From NCBI GenBank assembly GCA_000155435.1, contig DS990262.1, forward strand, positions 392,347-456,346: a DNA stretch of 64,000 nt, in the 5' to 3' direction. The notes under the pieces were generated by a model, which saw nothing but the letters and a program-made list of their open reading frames with translations, had not been told where the DNA came from and ran no database searches. Position numbers and translations under genes: made by a program. Numbering within the stretch: the stretch's first letter is position 1; every line of letters begins with the position of its first letter. This document shows, one piece after another, positions 42,998-51,249 of the stretch. The DNA is from Clostridiales bacterium 1_7_47FAA. GTDB taxonomy: Bacteria; Bacillota; Clostridia; Lachnospirales; Lachnospiraceae.

Positions 42998-43657
42998 ATG
43001 AAATTAACTAAGACAGACAAATTAATCCTGGAATCCTATGCATCCATGCTTACAGGCCTTTCGGCATACCTTGGTTCAGCGTATGAAATCAGCCTTCACA
43101 GCCTGGAAGACTATCAGCATTCCGTTATAAAGATATTGAATGGTTATCACTCCGGAAGGCACATAGGGGCACCCATAACGGATCTGGCCCTTAACATGTT
43201 GACCCGGATTCAGGAGGACAGTGATATTGACCTTGGCTCTTATTACGCTTACAATACCATAAACCGCTCCGGGGAGCGTTTGAAGTCCTCAACTATTCCC
43301 ATCTATGGGGAAAACAATAAGATCATTGGTCTGATATGCATAAACTTTTATCTGGACTCTCCGCTTTCTGAGATTTTAGAGTCTTTATCAGCGAAGAAAG
43401 AAGCGCCTGAGCTGAACGAACATTTTTCAGCCAATGTAAATGATACCATCATGAATCTTGTCAGCGAGGCCAAAAACCAGGTGATGTTCAACAGCAGTAT
43501 TCCTGCGGTCAACAGGAACAAGGCATTGATTGAAGTGCTCTATGAACAGGGCGTATTCAATATGAAAGATTCAGTCCTGCAGGTTGCGGAAATCCTGGGT
43601 ATATCAAGAAATACCGTGTATCTGCATCTGCGCAATATTAAAGAAAAAAATAAATAA
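42998..43657 (+). CDS. YheO/DauR-like transcriptional regulator (PAS-like plus HTH)
   Basis: The protein is about 219 residues. Its N-terminal part (about 10-125; SYASMLTGLSAYLGSAYEIS, HIGAPITDLAL, STIPIYGENNKIIGLICINF) matches YheO-type PAS-like sensor domains. The C-terminal helix-turn-helix (about 170-215; NRNKALIEVLYEQGVFNMKD, VAEILGISRNTVYLHLR) is of the HTH_22 kind. These regulators often control amino-acid catabolism and stand divergent to their targets, here the PLP enzymes and nhaC. The ATG at 42998 is preferred to a GTG at 42986 that overlaps the ribosome site. Confidence 0.85.
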   Translation: MKLTKTDKLILESYASMLTGLSAYLGSAYEISLHSLEDYQHSVIKILNGYHSGRHIGAPITDLALNMLTRIQEDSDIDLGSYYAYNTINRSGERLKSSTIPIYGENNKIIGLICINFYLDSPLSEILESLSAKKEAPELNEHFSANVNDTIMNLVSEAKNQVMFNSSIPAVNRNKALIEVLYEQGVFNMKDSVLQVAEILGISRNTVYLHLRNIKEKNK

Positions 43658-43681
43658 CAGTGTTTGGGTTCCATAGAAAAG

Positions 43682-43748
43682 GCTCCCTTCCGGGGAGACA
43701 GGTTTTAATCTGTCCACTTGTCTTCCTGGAAGGGAGCACGTTACTTTT
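43682..43748. terminator. Branched hairpin terminator
   Basis: GCTCCCTTCC (43682-43691) pairs with GGAAGGGAGC (43728-43737), enclosing a second small stem (GACAG with CTGTC). TTACTTTTACC follows. It separates the YheO-type gene from the convergent rubrerythrin gene. Confidence 0.65.
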
Positions 43749-43767
43749 ACCATCTTATGGATATGTA

Positions 43768-44307
43768 TTAATAATTCTCAACTTTCCTCTCAAAGTAAGC
43801 CTTTGGATGGGCACAGCACGGACATACCTCAGGAGCCTCGTCGCCTTCGTGGATGTAACCGCAGTTCCTGCACTTCCAACCTAAAGGAGCATCGCCCTTG
43901 AAGGTCTTGTCATTCTTAAGGCTCTCTAACAGCAGATTGTATCTTCTCTCATGGGCAGCCTCAACCTTTGCAACCAGTTCAAACTTAACAGCAAGCTCTT
44001 CAAAGCCTTCCTCCCGTGCCTCCCGTGCCATACGTGCATACATGTCGGTCCACTCATAATTCTCACCGGCAGCAGCATCAGCCAGGTTCTCTTCCGGGGT
44101 TCCGATTCCGTGAAGTTCCTTGAACCACATCTTAGCATGCTCTTTCTCCTGGTCAGCGGTTTCCAGATATAAAGCTGACATCTGCTCGTAGCCTGCCTTC
44201 TTGGCTGCAGATGCATAATATGTATACTTGTTGCGTGCCTGTGATTCTCCTGAAAATGCGTCCTTTAAGTTCTGTTCGGTTTTAGTTCCTGCATATTTTG
44301 ATGCCAT
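43768..44307 (-). CDS. rbr: Rubrerythrin
   Basis: This is a cytoplasmic diiron peroxidase reducing H2O2 with electrons from its rubredoxin centre. The N-terminal ferritin-like four-helix domain carries the ligands ([30 protein letters not shown], a central [15 protein letters not shown]). A C-terminal rubredoxin domain has two Cys pairs (CRNCG and CPCC). At 179 residues it is typical. It has a good promoter (44367-44395) but no clear copy of the 13-bp dyad shared by the reverse rubrerythrins. Confidence 0.94.
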   Translation of the reverse strand: MASKYAGTKTEQNLKDAFSGESQARNKYTYYASAAKKAGYEQMSALYLETADQEKEHAKMWFKELHGIGTPEENLADAAAGENYEWTDMYARMAREAREEGFEELAVKFELVAKVEAAHERRYNLLLESLKNDKTFKGDAPLGWKCRNCGYIHEGDEAPEVCPCCAHPKAYFERKVENY

Positions 44308-44366
44308 AAATGTACCTCACCTTTCTCATTAGAATAGTATATTGCCGTTTCTTATTTCTAATTCTT

Positions 44367-44395
44367 ATTGTAACGTTTAATTTCAAATATTTCAA
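44367..44395 (-). promoter_or_regulatory. Promoter of rubrerythrin
   Basis: On the minus strand TTGAAA (44390-44395) and TACAAT (44367-44372) are 17 bp apart. The surrounding sequence is AT-rich; no strong dyad matching the PerR-type box is seen. A short hairpin (44439-44465) lacking a T run lies between this and the end of the next gene. Confidence 0.55.
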
Positions 44396-44502
44396 TCCAT
44401 ATTTTAACAATACTTTGTTTGTAACCCTTCGGAAGGGGGCAGGCAGCCTTGGGGAGACTGCCTGCGTGTTTAAAGGAGGGTTCTATTGATTATGCTAAAT
44501 GA

Positions 44503-45048
44503 TTAGCCGAAATATCTTTCTAACAGACCTGCAAATGCCTTGCCGTGACGGGCCTCATCCTTAGCCATCTCATGGACCGTGTCATGGATTGCATCCAGGT
44601 TCAGGGCCTTGGCCCTCTTAGCCAGGTCGAACTTACCAGCGGTAGCGCCGTTCTCGGCAGCAACCCTCATCTCCAGGTTCTTCTTGGTGGAGCTTGTGAC
44701 AACCTCGCCTAACAGCTCAGCGAACTTAGCTGCGTGCTCAGCTTCCTCATATGCGGCCTTGGCCCAGTACATGCCAATCTCAGGATAACCTTCCCTGTGG
44801 GCAACCCTGGACATGGCCAGGTACATGCCGACCTCAGAGCACTCGCCCTCGAAGTTAGCCCTTAAATCCATCATGATATCTTCAGGAGAACCCTGGGCAA
44901 CGCCAACCTCGTGCTCACATGCCCATGCCATCTTATCGGATTCCTGCTCTTTGAACTTGGATGCCGGAACTCCGCACTGTGGACACTTCTCAGGTGCATT
45001 CTCGCCTTCGTAAACATAACCGCATACTGTACATACCCATTTCTTCAT
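44503..45048 (-). CDS. Reverse rubrerythrin (rubredoxin-ferritin order), copy 1
   Basis: This NADH-linked peroxide and oxygen reductase component has its domains in reverse order: an N-terminal rubredoxin (C6, C9, C22, C25) and a C-terminal ferritin-like diiron domain ([30 protein letters not shown]). It has 181 residues. It is one of three almost identical copies in this window. It differs from copy 2 by Ser37 for Ala and Ser119 for Asn, and from copy 3 by Ser37, Met93, Ala96 and Tyr100. Its promoter and operator (45093-45146) match those of the other copies. A divergent DEAD-box helicase gene starts 270 bp away. Confidence 0.93.
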   Translation of the reverse strand: MKKWVCTVCGYVYEGENAPEKCPQCGVPASKFKEQESDKMAWACEHEVGVAQGSPEDIMMDLRANFEGECSEVGMYLAMSRVAHREGYPEIGMYWAKAAYEEAEHAAKFAELLGEVVTSSTKKNLEMRVAAENGATAGKFDLAKRAKALNLDAIHDTVHEMAKDEARHGKAFAGLLERYFG

Positions 45049-45092
45049 AATTTATATTCTCCTTTTTCCTTTTTGATTTATGTGCTTTAATT

Positions 45093-45146
45093 AATAATAG
45101 TAATTGTTACTGATATTAATATAATACATTAGAGGGGAAATGTCAA
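45093..45146 (-). promoter_or_regulatory. Promoter with PerR-type box, reverse rubrerythrin copy 1
   Basis: On the minus strand TTGACA (45141-45146), 17 bp, TATATT (45118-45123). A 25-bp dyad at 45093-45117 with core AGTAATTGTTACT then lies over the transcription start. The same arrangement precedes copies 2 and 3 and perR, so repression by PerR is the natural reading. Confidence 0.75.
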
Positions 45147-45318
45147 TAGTATTTTAGGATTTTTTTACGCTAAAGAGAATTTAAATTTCTATTTCATTAA
45201 CCGGGAAACTGTGATAAGATTAAAATTCACATGTTCCGCACAGGATAACGACAACGATGGACCGCATGCCTTTGGGCCGATTCACCGTGTACAATAAAAA
45301 GAAAGAAGAAAATACAAG

Positions 45319-46875
45319 ATGAATTTTGATGAATTACAGTTATCTCCGCTACTCTTAAAAGCCCTGGATCAAAAAGGATATATCAAACCATCCCCTATCC
45401 AGGAGCAGGCAATCCCATATGTACTGAATGGCCAGGATCTTCTGGGCTGCGCCCAGACAGGAACCGGGAAGACAGCGGCATTTGCCCTGCCAATCATACA
45501 AAACCTGATGGAGCGTCCCAAAAACAGGCAGAAGAAGAAGCCCGTCCGCGCCCTGATCCTGACGCCAACAAGGGAGCTGGCGCTGCAGATTCATGAAAAT
45601 ATAGAGGAGTATGGAGCCGGCACCCCCATCAACAGCGCAGTCATCTTCGGCGGTGTTTCCGCCAAACCCCAGATCCAGTCCCTGCGCCGCGGCATTGATA
45701 TCCTGGTGGCCACCCCCGGAAGGCTGCTGGACTTAATCGGCCAGCATGAGATAGATCTGTCCTTTGTGGAAATCTTTGTGCTGGACGAGGCCGACCGCAT
45801 GCTGGACATGGGGTTCATCCACGATGTAAAGCGTGTAATCACCCTGTTGCCGAAGAAGCGCCAGACCCTGCTGTTCTCCGCCACCATGCCGGATGAAATC
45901 CAGGCCCTGGCCGCGAAGCTGCTGCACAACCCGGTCAAGGTGGAGGTAACCCCGGTCTCCTCCACAGTGGATCTGATTGAAACCTCCCTTTACTATGTGG
46001 ATAAGGCCAACAAATGGCCCCTGCTTGTGCATCTGCTGGAACACGAGGATGTGTCCTCCACCCTGGTATTCACCCGCACCAAGCACGGCGCGGACCGGGG
46101 GGCCAAATATCTGAATAAATCCGGCATAACTGCCGCCGCCATCCACGGGGACAAATCCCAGGGCGCCAGGCAGACCGCCCTCAGCAATTTTAAATCGGGC
46201 CGTCTCCGTGTCCTTGTTGCCACGGATATCGCCGCCAGGGGCATTGATATCGAGGAACTGTCCTGCGTCATCAATTTCGACCTGCCCAATGTCCCTGAGA
46301 CCTATGTCCACAGAATCGGCCGTACAGGGCGCGCCGGGCTGGGAGGACGGGCGATTTCCTTCAGTGACATTGAGGAAAAGGCATATGTGAAGGATATTGA
46401 GAAGCTGACCGGCAAGACCATTCAGGTAATCGGGGATCACCCCTATCCCATGGAAGTCTTTGAGATTGCGCCTAAGGAGGAACGGAATTCCAGGCAGGCG
46501 AAGGGGGCGGGGAAGGGCGCGGGTTCCAGGCGGGCCAAGGATTCCAGACGGGACACGGATTCTAAACGGGCCACGGACTCCAGACGGGCCAAGGATTCCA
46601 GACGGGCCACGGACTCCAGGCGGGACACGGATTCTAAACGGGCCACGGACTCCAGATGGGCCGCGGATTCCAGACAGGCCACGGACTCCAGAACGGCCGC
46701 GGATTCCAGACGGGCCACCGCCTCCAGAAAACAGACAAGCGCTGGAAAACCGGCCCTCACCCAGAGCCAGTCATCCCCACAGAAGACAAGGCCTTCCGGC
46801 AAGCGCTCCCATGCTCCCGCCCCGCTTCCAAGGAGAAGCAGCCAAATAGCAATCCGGACGCTGCATTCCAAATAA
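45319..46875 (+). CDS. DEAD-box RNA helicase (RhlE-like) with repeat tail
   Basis: This ATP-dependent RNA helicase probably acts in RNA decay or ribosome assembly. All core motifs are present: Q motif ([12 protein letters not shown]), [25 protein letters not shown] in [16 protein letters not shown], and [10 protein letters not shown]. The core ends near residue 375. The tail is basic and contains eleven copies of a 6-residue unit of the type RRATDS (residues 404-469), then a Ser/Pro/Lys-rich end. Such tails commonly bind RNA, but the regular repeat is unusual. At 518 residues it is longer than many RhlE proteins because of it. Confidence 0.92.
   Translation: MNFDELQLSPLLLKALDQKGYIKPSPIQEQAIPYVLNGQDLLGCAQTGTGKTAAFALPIIQNLMERPKNRQKKKPVRALILTPTRELALQIHENIEEYGAGTPINSAVIFGGVSAKPQIQSLRRGIDILVATPGRLLDLIGQHEIDLSFVEIFVLDEADRMLDMGFIHDVKRVITLLPKKRQTLLFSATMPDEIQALAAKLLHNPVKVEVTPVSSTVDLIETSLYYVDKANKWPLLVHLLEHEDVSSTLVFTRTKHGADRGAKYLNKSGITAAAIHGDKSQGARQTALSNFKSGRLRVLVATDIAARGIDIEELSCVINFDLPNVPETYVHRIGRTGRAGLGGRAISFSDIEEKAYVKDIEKLTGKTIQVIGDHPYPMEVFEIAPKEERNSRQAKGAGKGAGSRRAKDSRRDTDSKRATDSRRAKDSRRATDSRRDTDSKRATDSRWAADSRQATDSRTAADSRRATASRKQTSAGKPALTQSQSSPQKTRPSGKRSHAPAPLPRRSSQIAIRTLHSK
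46528..46725 (+). repeat. Eleven tandem 18-bp units in the helicase tail
   Basis: Eleven back-to-back 18-bp units of the type CGGGCCACGGACTCCAGA encode RRATDS variants ([30 protein letters not shown]). A larger 72-bp pattern is visible, because the series [12 protein letters not shown] recurs. The complement is also open, producing a spurious antisense reading frame. Confidence 0.88.
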
Positions 46876-46953
46876 ATTCAATCCAATCCGTTCACCACAT
46901 ACAACAAAGGGGCTGTGGGTTAATACCGATTTTTAGCCCTTGACATTTAAGGG

Positions 46954-47018
46954 AGAGATACCTCTGTAGAATTCAGGCTTTTGTTAAGCCTTGAACCTCT
47001 ACAGAGGTATCTCTTTTT
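46954..47018 (+). terminator. Terminator of the helicase gene
   Basis: A 17-bp perfect stem (46954-46970 with 46998-47014) encloses a second stem (AGGCTT with AAGCCT) and is followed by TTTTT. The remaining DNA to the convergent clpP end (47147) shows nothing else. Confidence 0.85.
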
Positions 47019-47146
47019 CAGGATTGATTTATTTTAGGATGCAAAAATCCCTTGTTTTGATTTTGCCAGTGCTTCCGTTTCCCTATTTCCCAGCAGCCAC
47101 ATTCTGCCGTCTTATGGATTATCATGTTGAACACAGGGGATGTCAA

Positions 47147-47737
47147 TTACCGCCTGTCGATTATTTTGTCAATCAGGCCATACTCCACGGCTTCCCCTGC
47201 AGACATATAATAATCCCGCTCCGTATCAGCGGCAACCTGCGCAATGCTTTTCCCTGTATTGTCTGCCAGGATGCGGTTCAGGCGCTGTCTGCTTTTAAGC
47301 ATATGGTCTGACACGATTTTGATATCGCTGGCCTGGCCCTGTATGCCGCTGCCATGGATGGCCGGCTGGTGAATCATGATTTCAGCATTGGGCAGGGCCA
47401 GACGTTTTCCTTTTGTACCGCCCGCCAGCAGGAAAGCTCCGAAGCTGGCGGCAAGTCCGATGCATATGGTGGACACGTCACACCGGATGAACTGCATGGT
47501 ATCGTAGATGGCAAACCCTGCCGTGACCGAGCCGCCGGGGCTGTTGATATAGAGCTGGATGTCCTTTTCCAGATCCTGGGCCTCAAGGAACAGCATCTGG
47601 GCCGTAATCAGACTGGCTGAGACATCGCTGACTTCCTCGCCGAGGAATATGATACGGTCTGACAGCAGTCTTGAGAAGATATCATAGCTCCGCTCCCCGC
47701 GGCTGGTCTGTTCAATAACATATGGTATTGTACTCAT
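47147..47737 (-). CDS. clpP: ATP-dependent Clp protease proteolytic subunit (ClpP paralogue)
   Basis: This is a self-compartmentalising serine protease subunit that needs a Clp ATPase partner. The catalytic triad is intact at S98, H123 and D171, in contexts [20 protein letters not shown] and [15 protein letters not shown]. It has 196 residues and no propeptide. It has Phe99 where most ClpP have Met after the serine. No clpX is beside it, unlike the main clpP of Clostridia, so this is probably a second, specialised copy. Its start overlaps the stop of an AraC-type HTH gene (ATGA), which ties it to that regulator. Confidence 0.9.
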   Translation of the reverse strand: MSTIPYVIEQTSRGERSYDIFSRLLSDRIIFLGEEVSDVSASLITAQMLFLEAQDLEKDIQLYINSPGGSVTAGFAIYDTMQFIRCDVSTICIGLAASFGAFLLAGGTKGKRLALPNAEIMIHQPAIHGSGIQGQASDIKIVSDHMLKSRQRLNRILADNTGKSIAQVAADTERDYYMSAGEAVEYGLIDKIIDRR

Positions 47738-48174
47738 GCCGCCATTTTACCTCCACATATGCCGCCGCGCCGTGAGATGCAATGCATGGAACGCAAGACG
47801 GCAGTAGTAGCCGGACTGCCAAGTCTGATTCTGGGAAGCCTGGGGACAAATACGCCATTCTTTCTATATGTCTGGGGCGTGCACAGATAAAACTGGCTGA
47901 ATGCAAGGGTAAATGCCTGTTGGGAACCGTAGCGTGCCTCGTAAGCTATTTCTACAATCGGTTTATCGGTTTCTGCCAGCTTCCTGGCCGCCAGCGTCAG
48001 CCTCCGGCCCTGTATATATTTGTATATCGTATGTCCTGTGTTATCTGCAAATACCCGGGCAATATAGAATTTAGAGTAATTGAGTTCCTTTGCAATCTTA
48101 TCAAGGGGTATATCTTCTTCCAGATGATTCTCGATGTAGTCTGCTATCTTTTCAACAACGGTCTGATTCGTCAT
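47734..48174 (-). CDS. AraC-type DNA-binding domain protein without a sensor domain
   Basis: The protein is about 146 residues and consists mainly of one AraC/XylS HTH domain ([70 protein letters not shown]). A short C-terminal extension is rich in Arg, Gly and Cys. There is no ligand-binding domain, so activity may depend on its level or on a partner. The start at 48174 follows AAAGGA. It is translationally coupled to clpP by a 4-bp overlap; ClpP-controlled turnover of this regulator is a testable idea, not shown by sequence. Confidence 0.82.
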   Translation of the reverse strand: MTNQTVVEKIADYIENHLEEDIPLDKIAKELNYSKFYIARVFADNTGHTIYKYIQGRRLTLAARKLAETDKPIVEIAYEARYGSQQAFTLAFSQFYLCTPQTYRKNGVFVPRLPRIRLGSPATTAVLRSMHCISRRGGICGGKMAA

Positions 48175-48502
48175 ATGGGACATTCCTTTCTGCGCAGATG
48201 GCGGGTATGGATTTTCAGACATCCCCATTATTTCTGCATATGTTTTTAGTATAACATGGATTGCAGAAGGCGTCTTAATAGAAATTGCCCTGATTTACAG
48301 GCCTGATTTGCAGGTTATCTGCGGGGGGTGGTGGGCAGTGGGATGCATAGCTGGCGGAAGGCAATTTTAAGACATATCCTTAGGTCTATGCATTCTAACG
48401 GTAAAAAACGGCAAAAAGCAGAAAAAAATCCGGTGCCGGGAGCATCATATCATGCCCCGGACACCGGATGATTCCTGTTACATATTAATTTGAATGCTGA
48501 AA
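48175..48502. other. 328-bp intergenic region upstream of the AraC-ClpP pair
   Basis: It holds no gene that I can support. Its left part should contain the AraC-type gene's promoter (minus strand), where no convincing -35/-10 pair stands out. Its right part contains the terminator of reverse rubrerythrin copy 2. Confidence 0.6.
48422..48469 (-). terminator. Intrinsic terminator of reverse rubrerythrin copy 2
   Basis: On the minus strand ATCCGGTGTCCGG pairs with CCGGCACCGGAT (one bulge), followed by TTTTTTTC. It is positioned directly after the stop at 48503. Confidence 0.82.
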
Positions 48503-49048
48503 TTAACCGAAGTATCTCTCTAACAGGCCTGCAAATGCCTTGCCGTGACGGGCCTCGTCCTTGGCCATCTCATGAACCGTGTCATGGATTGCATCCAGGT
48601 TCAGGGCCTTGGCTCTCTTAGCCAGGTCGAACTTACCGGCAGTAGCGCCGTTCTCAGCAGCAACCCTCATCTCCAGGTTCTTCTTGGTGGAGTTTGTGAC
48701 AACCTCGCCTAACAGCTCTGCAAACTTAGCTGCGTGCTCAGCTTCCTCATATGCGGCCTTGGCCCAGTACATGCCAATCTCAGGATAACCTTCCCTGTGT
48801 GCAACCCTGGACATGGCCAGGTACATACCGACCTCAGAGCACTCGCCCTCGAAGTTAGCCCTTAAATCCATCATGATATCTTCAGGGGAACCCTGTGCAA
48901 CACCAACCTCATGCTCACATGCCCATGCCATCTTGTCAGCTTCCTGCTCTTTGAACTTGGATGCCGGAACACCGCACTGTGGACATTTCTCAGGTGCATT
49001 CTCGCCTTCATAAACATAACCGCATACTGTACATACCCATTTCTTCAT
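48503..49048 (-). CDS. Reverse rubrerythrin, copy 2
   Basis: This copy has the same 181-residue length and domain order as copy 1: rubredoxin C6/C9/C22/C25, then the diiron domain. It has Ala37 like copy 3, and Asn119, which is Ser in the other two. DNA identity with copies 1 and 3 is very high over the whole gene and its leader (TATTCTCCTTTTCC on the plus strand), pointing to recent duplication or gene conversion. The start is the ATG at 49048 after a GGAGAAT ribosome site. An MBL-fold hydrolase gene lies divergently on the other side of its promoter. Confidence 0.93.
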   Translation of the reverse strand: MKKWVCTVCGYVYEGENAPEKCPQCGVPASKFKEQEADKMAWACEHEVGVAQGSPEDIMMDLRANFEGECSEVGMYLAMSRVAHREGYPEIGMYWAKAAYEEAEHAAKFAELLGEVVTNSTKKNLEMRVAAENGATAGKFDLAKRAKALNLDAIHDTVHEMAKDEARHGKAFAGLLERYFG

Positions 49049-49090
49049 AATCAATATTCTCCTTTTCCTTTATCTATATTTTATTTAATT

Positions 49091-49144
49091 AATAATAGTA
49101 ATTGTTACTGATATTAATATAATACAAGGGGGCGAAAATGTCAA
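49091..49144 (-). promoter_or_regulatory. Promoter with PerR-type box, reverse rubrerythrin copy 2
   Basis: On the minus strand TTGACA (49139-49144), 17 bp, TATATT (49116-49121), then the 25-bp dyad at 49091-49115 with core AGTAATTGTTACT. The box and -10 are identical to copy 1, whereas the -35/-10 spacer differs, so the box is being conserved by selection or conversion. Confidence 0.75.
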
Positions 49145-49241
49145 GAACATTTTTAAAATTTTTTATAAAAAAGCGGGAAGAAAAATCGCTATAAAAAGAG
49201 TTATGATTACTAATATGAAGTTATGACACGAAGGGAGTTGT

Positions 49242-49270
49242 TTGACATATCTATGCGCTGATATTAGAAT
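49242..49270 (+). promoter_or_regulatory. Promoter of the MBL-fold hydrolase
   Basis: TTGACA (49242-49247) and TAGAAT (49265-49270) are 17 bp apart. An in-frame TTG within this -35 box would extend the reading frame upstream, but it is far more likely promoter DNA than a start codon. Confidence 0.65.
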
Positions 49271-49343
49271 GGAACATGTTAAGCAATGTCCGTTTATCTT
49301 TGGCGGGAAGGTGCGTTTCACAAATCATCAGTTAGAGGCAGTC

Positions 49344-50114
49344 ATGAATATGAAAAATTGGTTTACCATTGAAAGGATTGATAGCGATACCTTTGCTATA
49401 AGTGAATATAAGCATTGGGAAGAAACACATTGCTATCTGTTATGCGGGAAAGAGAAAGCTGTTTTAATTGATACAGGTTTAGGGATTGGCAATATAAGGG
49501 AAGCTGTTGACAGCCTGACTTCGTTACCTGTCATGGTGATGACGACCCATGTCCATTGGGACCATATAGGCGGTCATGGATACTTTGGAAATATTGCAGT
49601 CCATGAAACGGAGAAGGACTGGCTGTCAGTCAGATTCCCCATACCTCTGCAAATGGTGAAGAATAATCTGACGTGCAGACCTTGTGAGTTACCGGAGGAT
49701 TTTTCCATTGATGATTATCAGATTTTCCATGGGACACCTAAGAAAGTTTTTCGTGAGGGGGATTGCATGGATTTAGGAGACAGGGCGCTGAAGGTCATCC
49801 ATACTCCCGGACATTCGCCGGGGCATTGCTGCTTTTATGAACCGGACAGAAAGTATTTATACTCCGGCGATTTGATATATCGCGGATGTCTTGATGCATT
49901 CTATCCCACCACTGATCCACAGCAGTTCTTTCAGTCTGTAAGAAAAGTCCGGGCCTTAAGTGTTCGCAGGATTCTGCCGGGACACCATCAGTTATATGTC
50001 CCTGTCACGATGATTGGAACGATTGAAAAGGGATTCGAAGGACTATCAAATGAGGGAAAGCTGGCGCAAGGGAATGGCATATTTGATTTTGGGGAATTTC
50101 AAATCCATATATAG
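49344..50114 (+). CDS. MBL-fold metallo-hydrolase
   Basis: This 256-residue metallo-beta-lactamase-fold protein has the metal motif THVHWDHIGG (HxHxDH), a second His in the stretch HTPGHSPGHC, a bridging Asp in YSGDLIYRG, and a final His near GHHQ. The opening FTIERIDSDTFAISEYKHWE is typical of a group of uncharacterised clostridial MBL hydrolases. There is no flavodoxin domain, so it is not a flavodiiron protein. The start at 49344 (or 49350) follows AGAGG and lies downstream of the promoter at 49242. It is divergent from reverse rubrerythrin copy 2; a role in oxidative stress is guilt by association only. Slightly AT-rich. Confidence 0.82.
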   Translation: MNMKNWFTIERIDSDTFAISEYKHWEETHCYLLCGKEKAVLIDTGLGIGNIREAVDSLTSLPVMVMTTHVHWDHIGGHGYFGNIAVHETEKDWLSVRFPIPLQMVKNNLTCRPCELPEDFSIDDYQIFHGTPKKVFREGDCMDLGDRALKVIHTPGHSPGHCCFYEPDRKYLYSGDLIYRGCLDAFYPTTDPQQFFQSVRKVRALSVRRILPGHHQLYVPVTMIGTIEKGFEGLSNEGKLAQGNGIFDFGEFQIHI

Positions 50115-50126
50115 GTGTAAATTGTT

Positions 50127-50157
50127 TGGCCGCTCCAGCTGTGGAGCGGCCATGTTT
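50127..50157 (+). terminator. Hairpin after the MBL hydrolase gene
   Basis: TGGCCGCTCCA (50127-50137) and TGGAGCGGCCA (50142-50152) form a perfect 11-bp stem with a 4-nt loop. The T run is weak (TGTTTG), so termination may be partial. It also lies just beyond the end of the convergent Dlt-like operon. Confidence 0.65.
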
Positions 50158-50202
50158 GTGGTGCGGCCGCGCGCCTTTACGGTCCCTGGATGCGGGGAAC
50201 AT

Positions 50203-51249
50203 TTACCGGTACAAAAAATACGTTCCCTCATCCATATTCCCTGATTCCAGATCCGTTAGGAACTGTCCCAGCAGTGTGCTGAATTCCCCGGCTTTTATCC
50301 CGTCCATATGTCCGTCATAGTCCCAATACCCTTCCATGGAGCGGTCCATCAGCTCCGGTTTCAAGTAATTGAAGTTATAATATGCAAGCCCCCAGCCGTT
50401 CATGAGCTTAGTAAAATATTCATGGGACTGGAGATAGGACTGGCCGGACTGGTTTAAGGTGTCCTGGGGAACCGGGGTGGTGATTACAGTGAGCCGGATT
50501 CCATTTTCACGGCAGTACCGCGCAATCCTGCCAAAATACCGGGCTGCCTTTTCTTTTACCATGGTTTCATCCCAGGGGATGTTGTTATAGGTGCCTTTGT
50601 CCTCCCCGGCCACACGGTCCCGGTAGATAAATCCCCGTCCGCCGTAATGACCCACCGGGATATCCAGGATGGACGGGTCATAATCTTTATAGGCTGCGCT
50701 TTGCTTTTTCCTTATATTTTCCGGTATCTGTGCGTACAGGTTCCTGTAATAACTCCAGGGGGCCAGGGCAGACCGGAAATCCAGTCCGGTTATCTTATCC
50801 ATGAAATAGGAGGATCTTGCTTTTGATACCGGGAAGTCCTGATAGAAGAATATCTGTGTGGAGCCGTTTCGCTGTTCATTCATCCAATAGGATGGGTCCA
50901 GTTCGTATACCACCTGGGAAGGGGACTGGGTTTCACAGGCCAGCTTTAAAAGATGATACATATCATCCGGATAGGCGTCCGCCATGCACAGGCTTACGGA
51001 GCTGGTTCCGGCGGCCTGGTCAACCGCGGCAGGGTCAATCCCGTACTGTCCATGGGAGGTGCCGATGAAAATGGTATCATACTGCTGCCCGTTCCTCAGA
51101 TTGTGAAGGTTAATCCTCACGGAACTGGGAGGGATAAAGGCATAATTAAGCAGCATGGTAATGCACACGCAAAGGGCAAGGAAGAAAAATGCCCGGAGTA
51201 TGGCCCGGAGCGTGCAGGAGCGGGGGGCGGGATCCTTAGAACTGTGCAT
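50203..51249 (-). CDS. Membrane-anchored SGNH-like protein (DltD/AlgX-like role)
   Basis: Last gene of the five-gene Dlt-like operon. The 348-residue protein has one N-terminal membrane helix (AFFFLALCVCITMLLNYAF) and an extracytoplasmic domain. Its motif IFIGTSHGQYGIDP, with GTSH in the position of the SGNH nucleophile block, and a late DYDGHMDGIKAGEF that can supply the Asp/His pair, suggest an SGNH hydrolase/acyltransferase fold. In other systems an extracytoplasmic SGNH-type or DltD protein completes transfer of an acyl group passed on by an MBOAT. It overlaps the MBOAT gene by 14 bp. The exact acceptor is unknown. Confidence 0.7.
   Translation of the reverse strand: MHSSKDPAPRSCTLRAILRAFFFLALCVCITMLLNYAFIPPSSVRINLHNLRNGQQYDTIFIGTSHGQYGIDPAAVDQAAGTSSVSLCMADAYPDDMYHLLKLACETQSPSQVVYELDPSYWMNEQRNGSTQIFFYQDFPVSKARSSYFMDKITGLDFRSALAPWSYYRNLYAQIPENIRKKQSAAYKDYDPSILDIPVGHYGGRGFIYRDRVAGEDKGTYNNIPWDETMVKEKAARYFGRIARYCRENGIRLTVITTPVPQDTLNQSGQSYLQSHEYFTKLMNGWGLAYYNFNYLKPELMDRSMEGYWDYDGHMDGIKAGEFSTLLGQFLTDLESGNMDEGTYFLYR

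Noticed and set aside
46443-46871. Antisense 142-codon frame with LESVAR-type repeats
   Set aside because: It is the complement of the 18-bp helicase repeats, which lack stops in several frames; it has no ribosome site.
49242-49343. TTG start giving a 34-residue N-terminal extension of the MBL hydrolase
   Set aside because: The TTG is part of a TTGACA-17-TAGAAT promoter; a ribosome site precedes the ATG at 49344.
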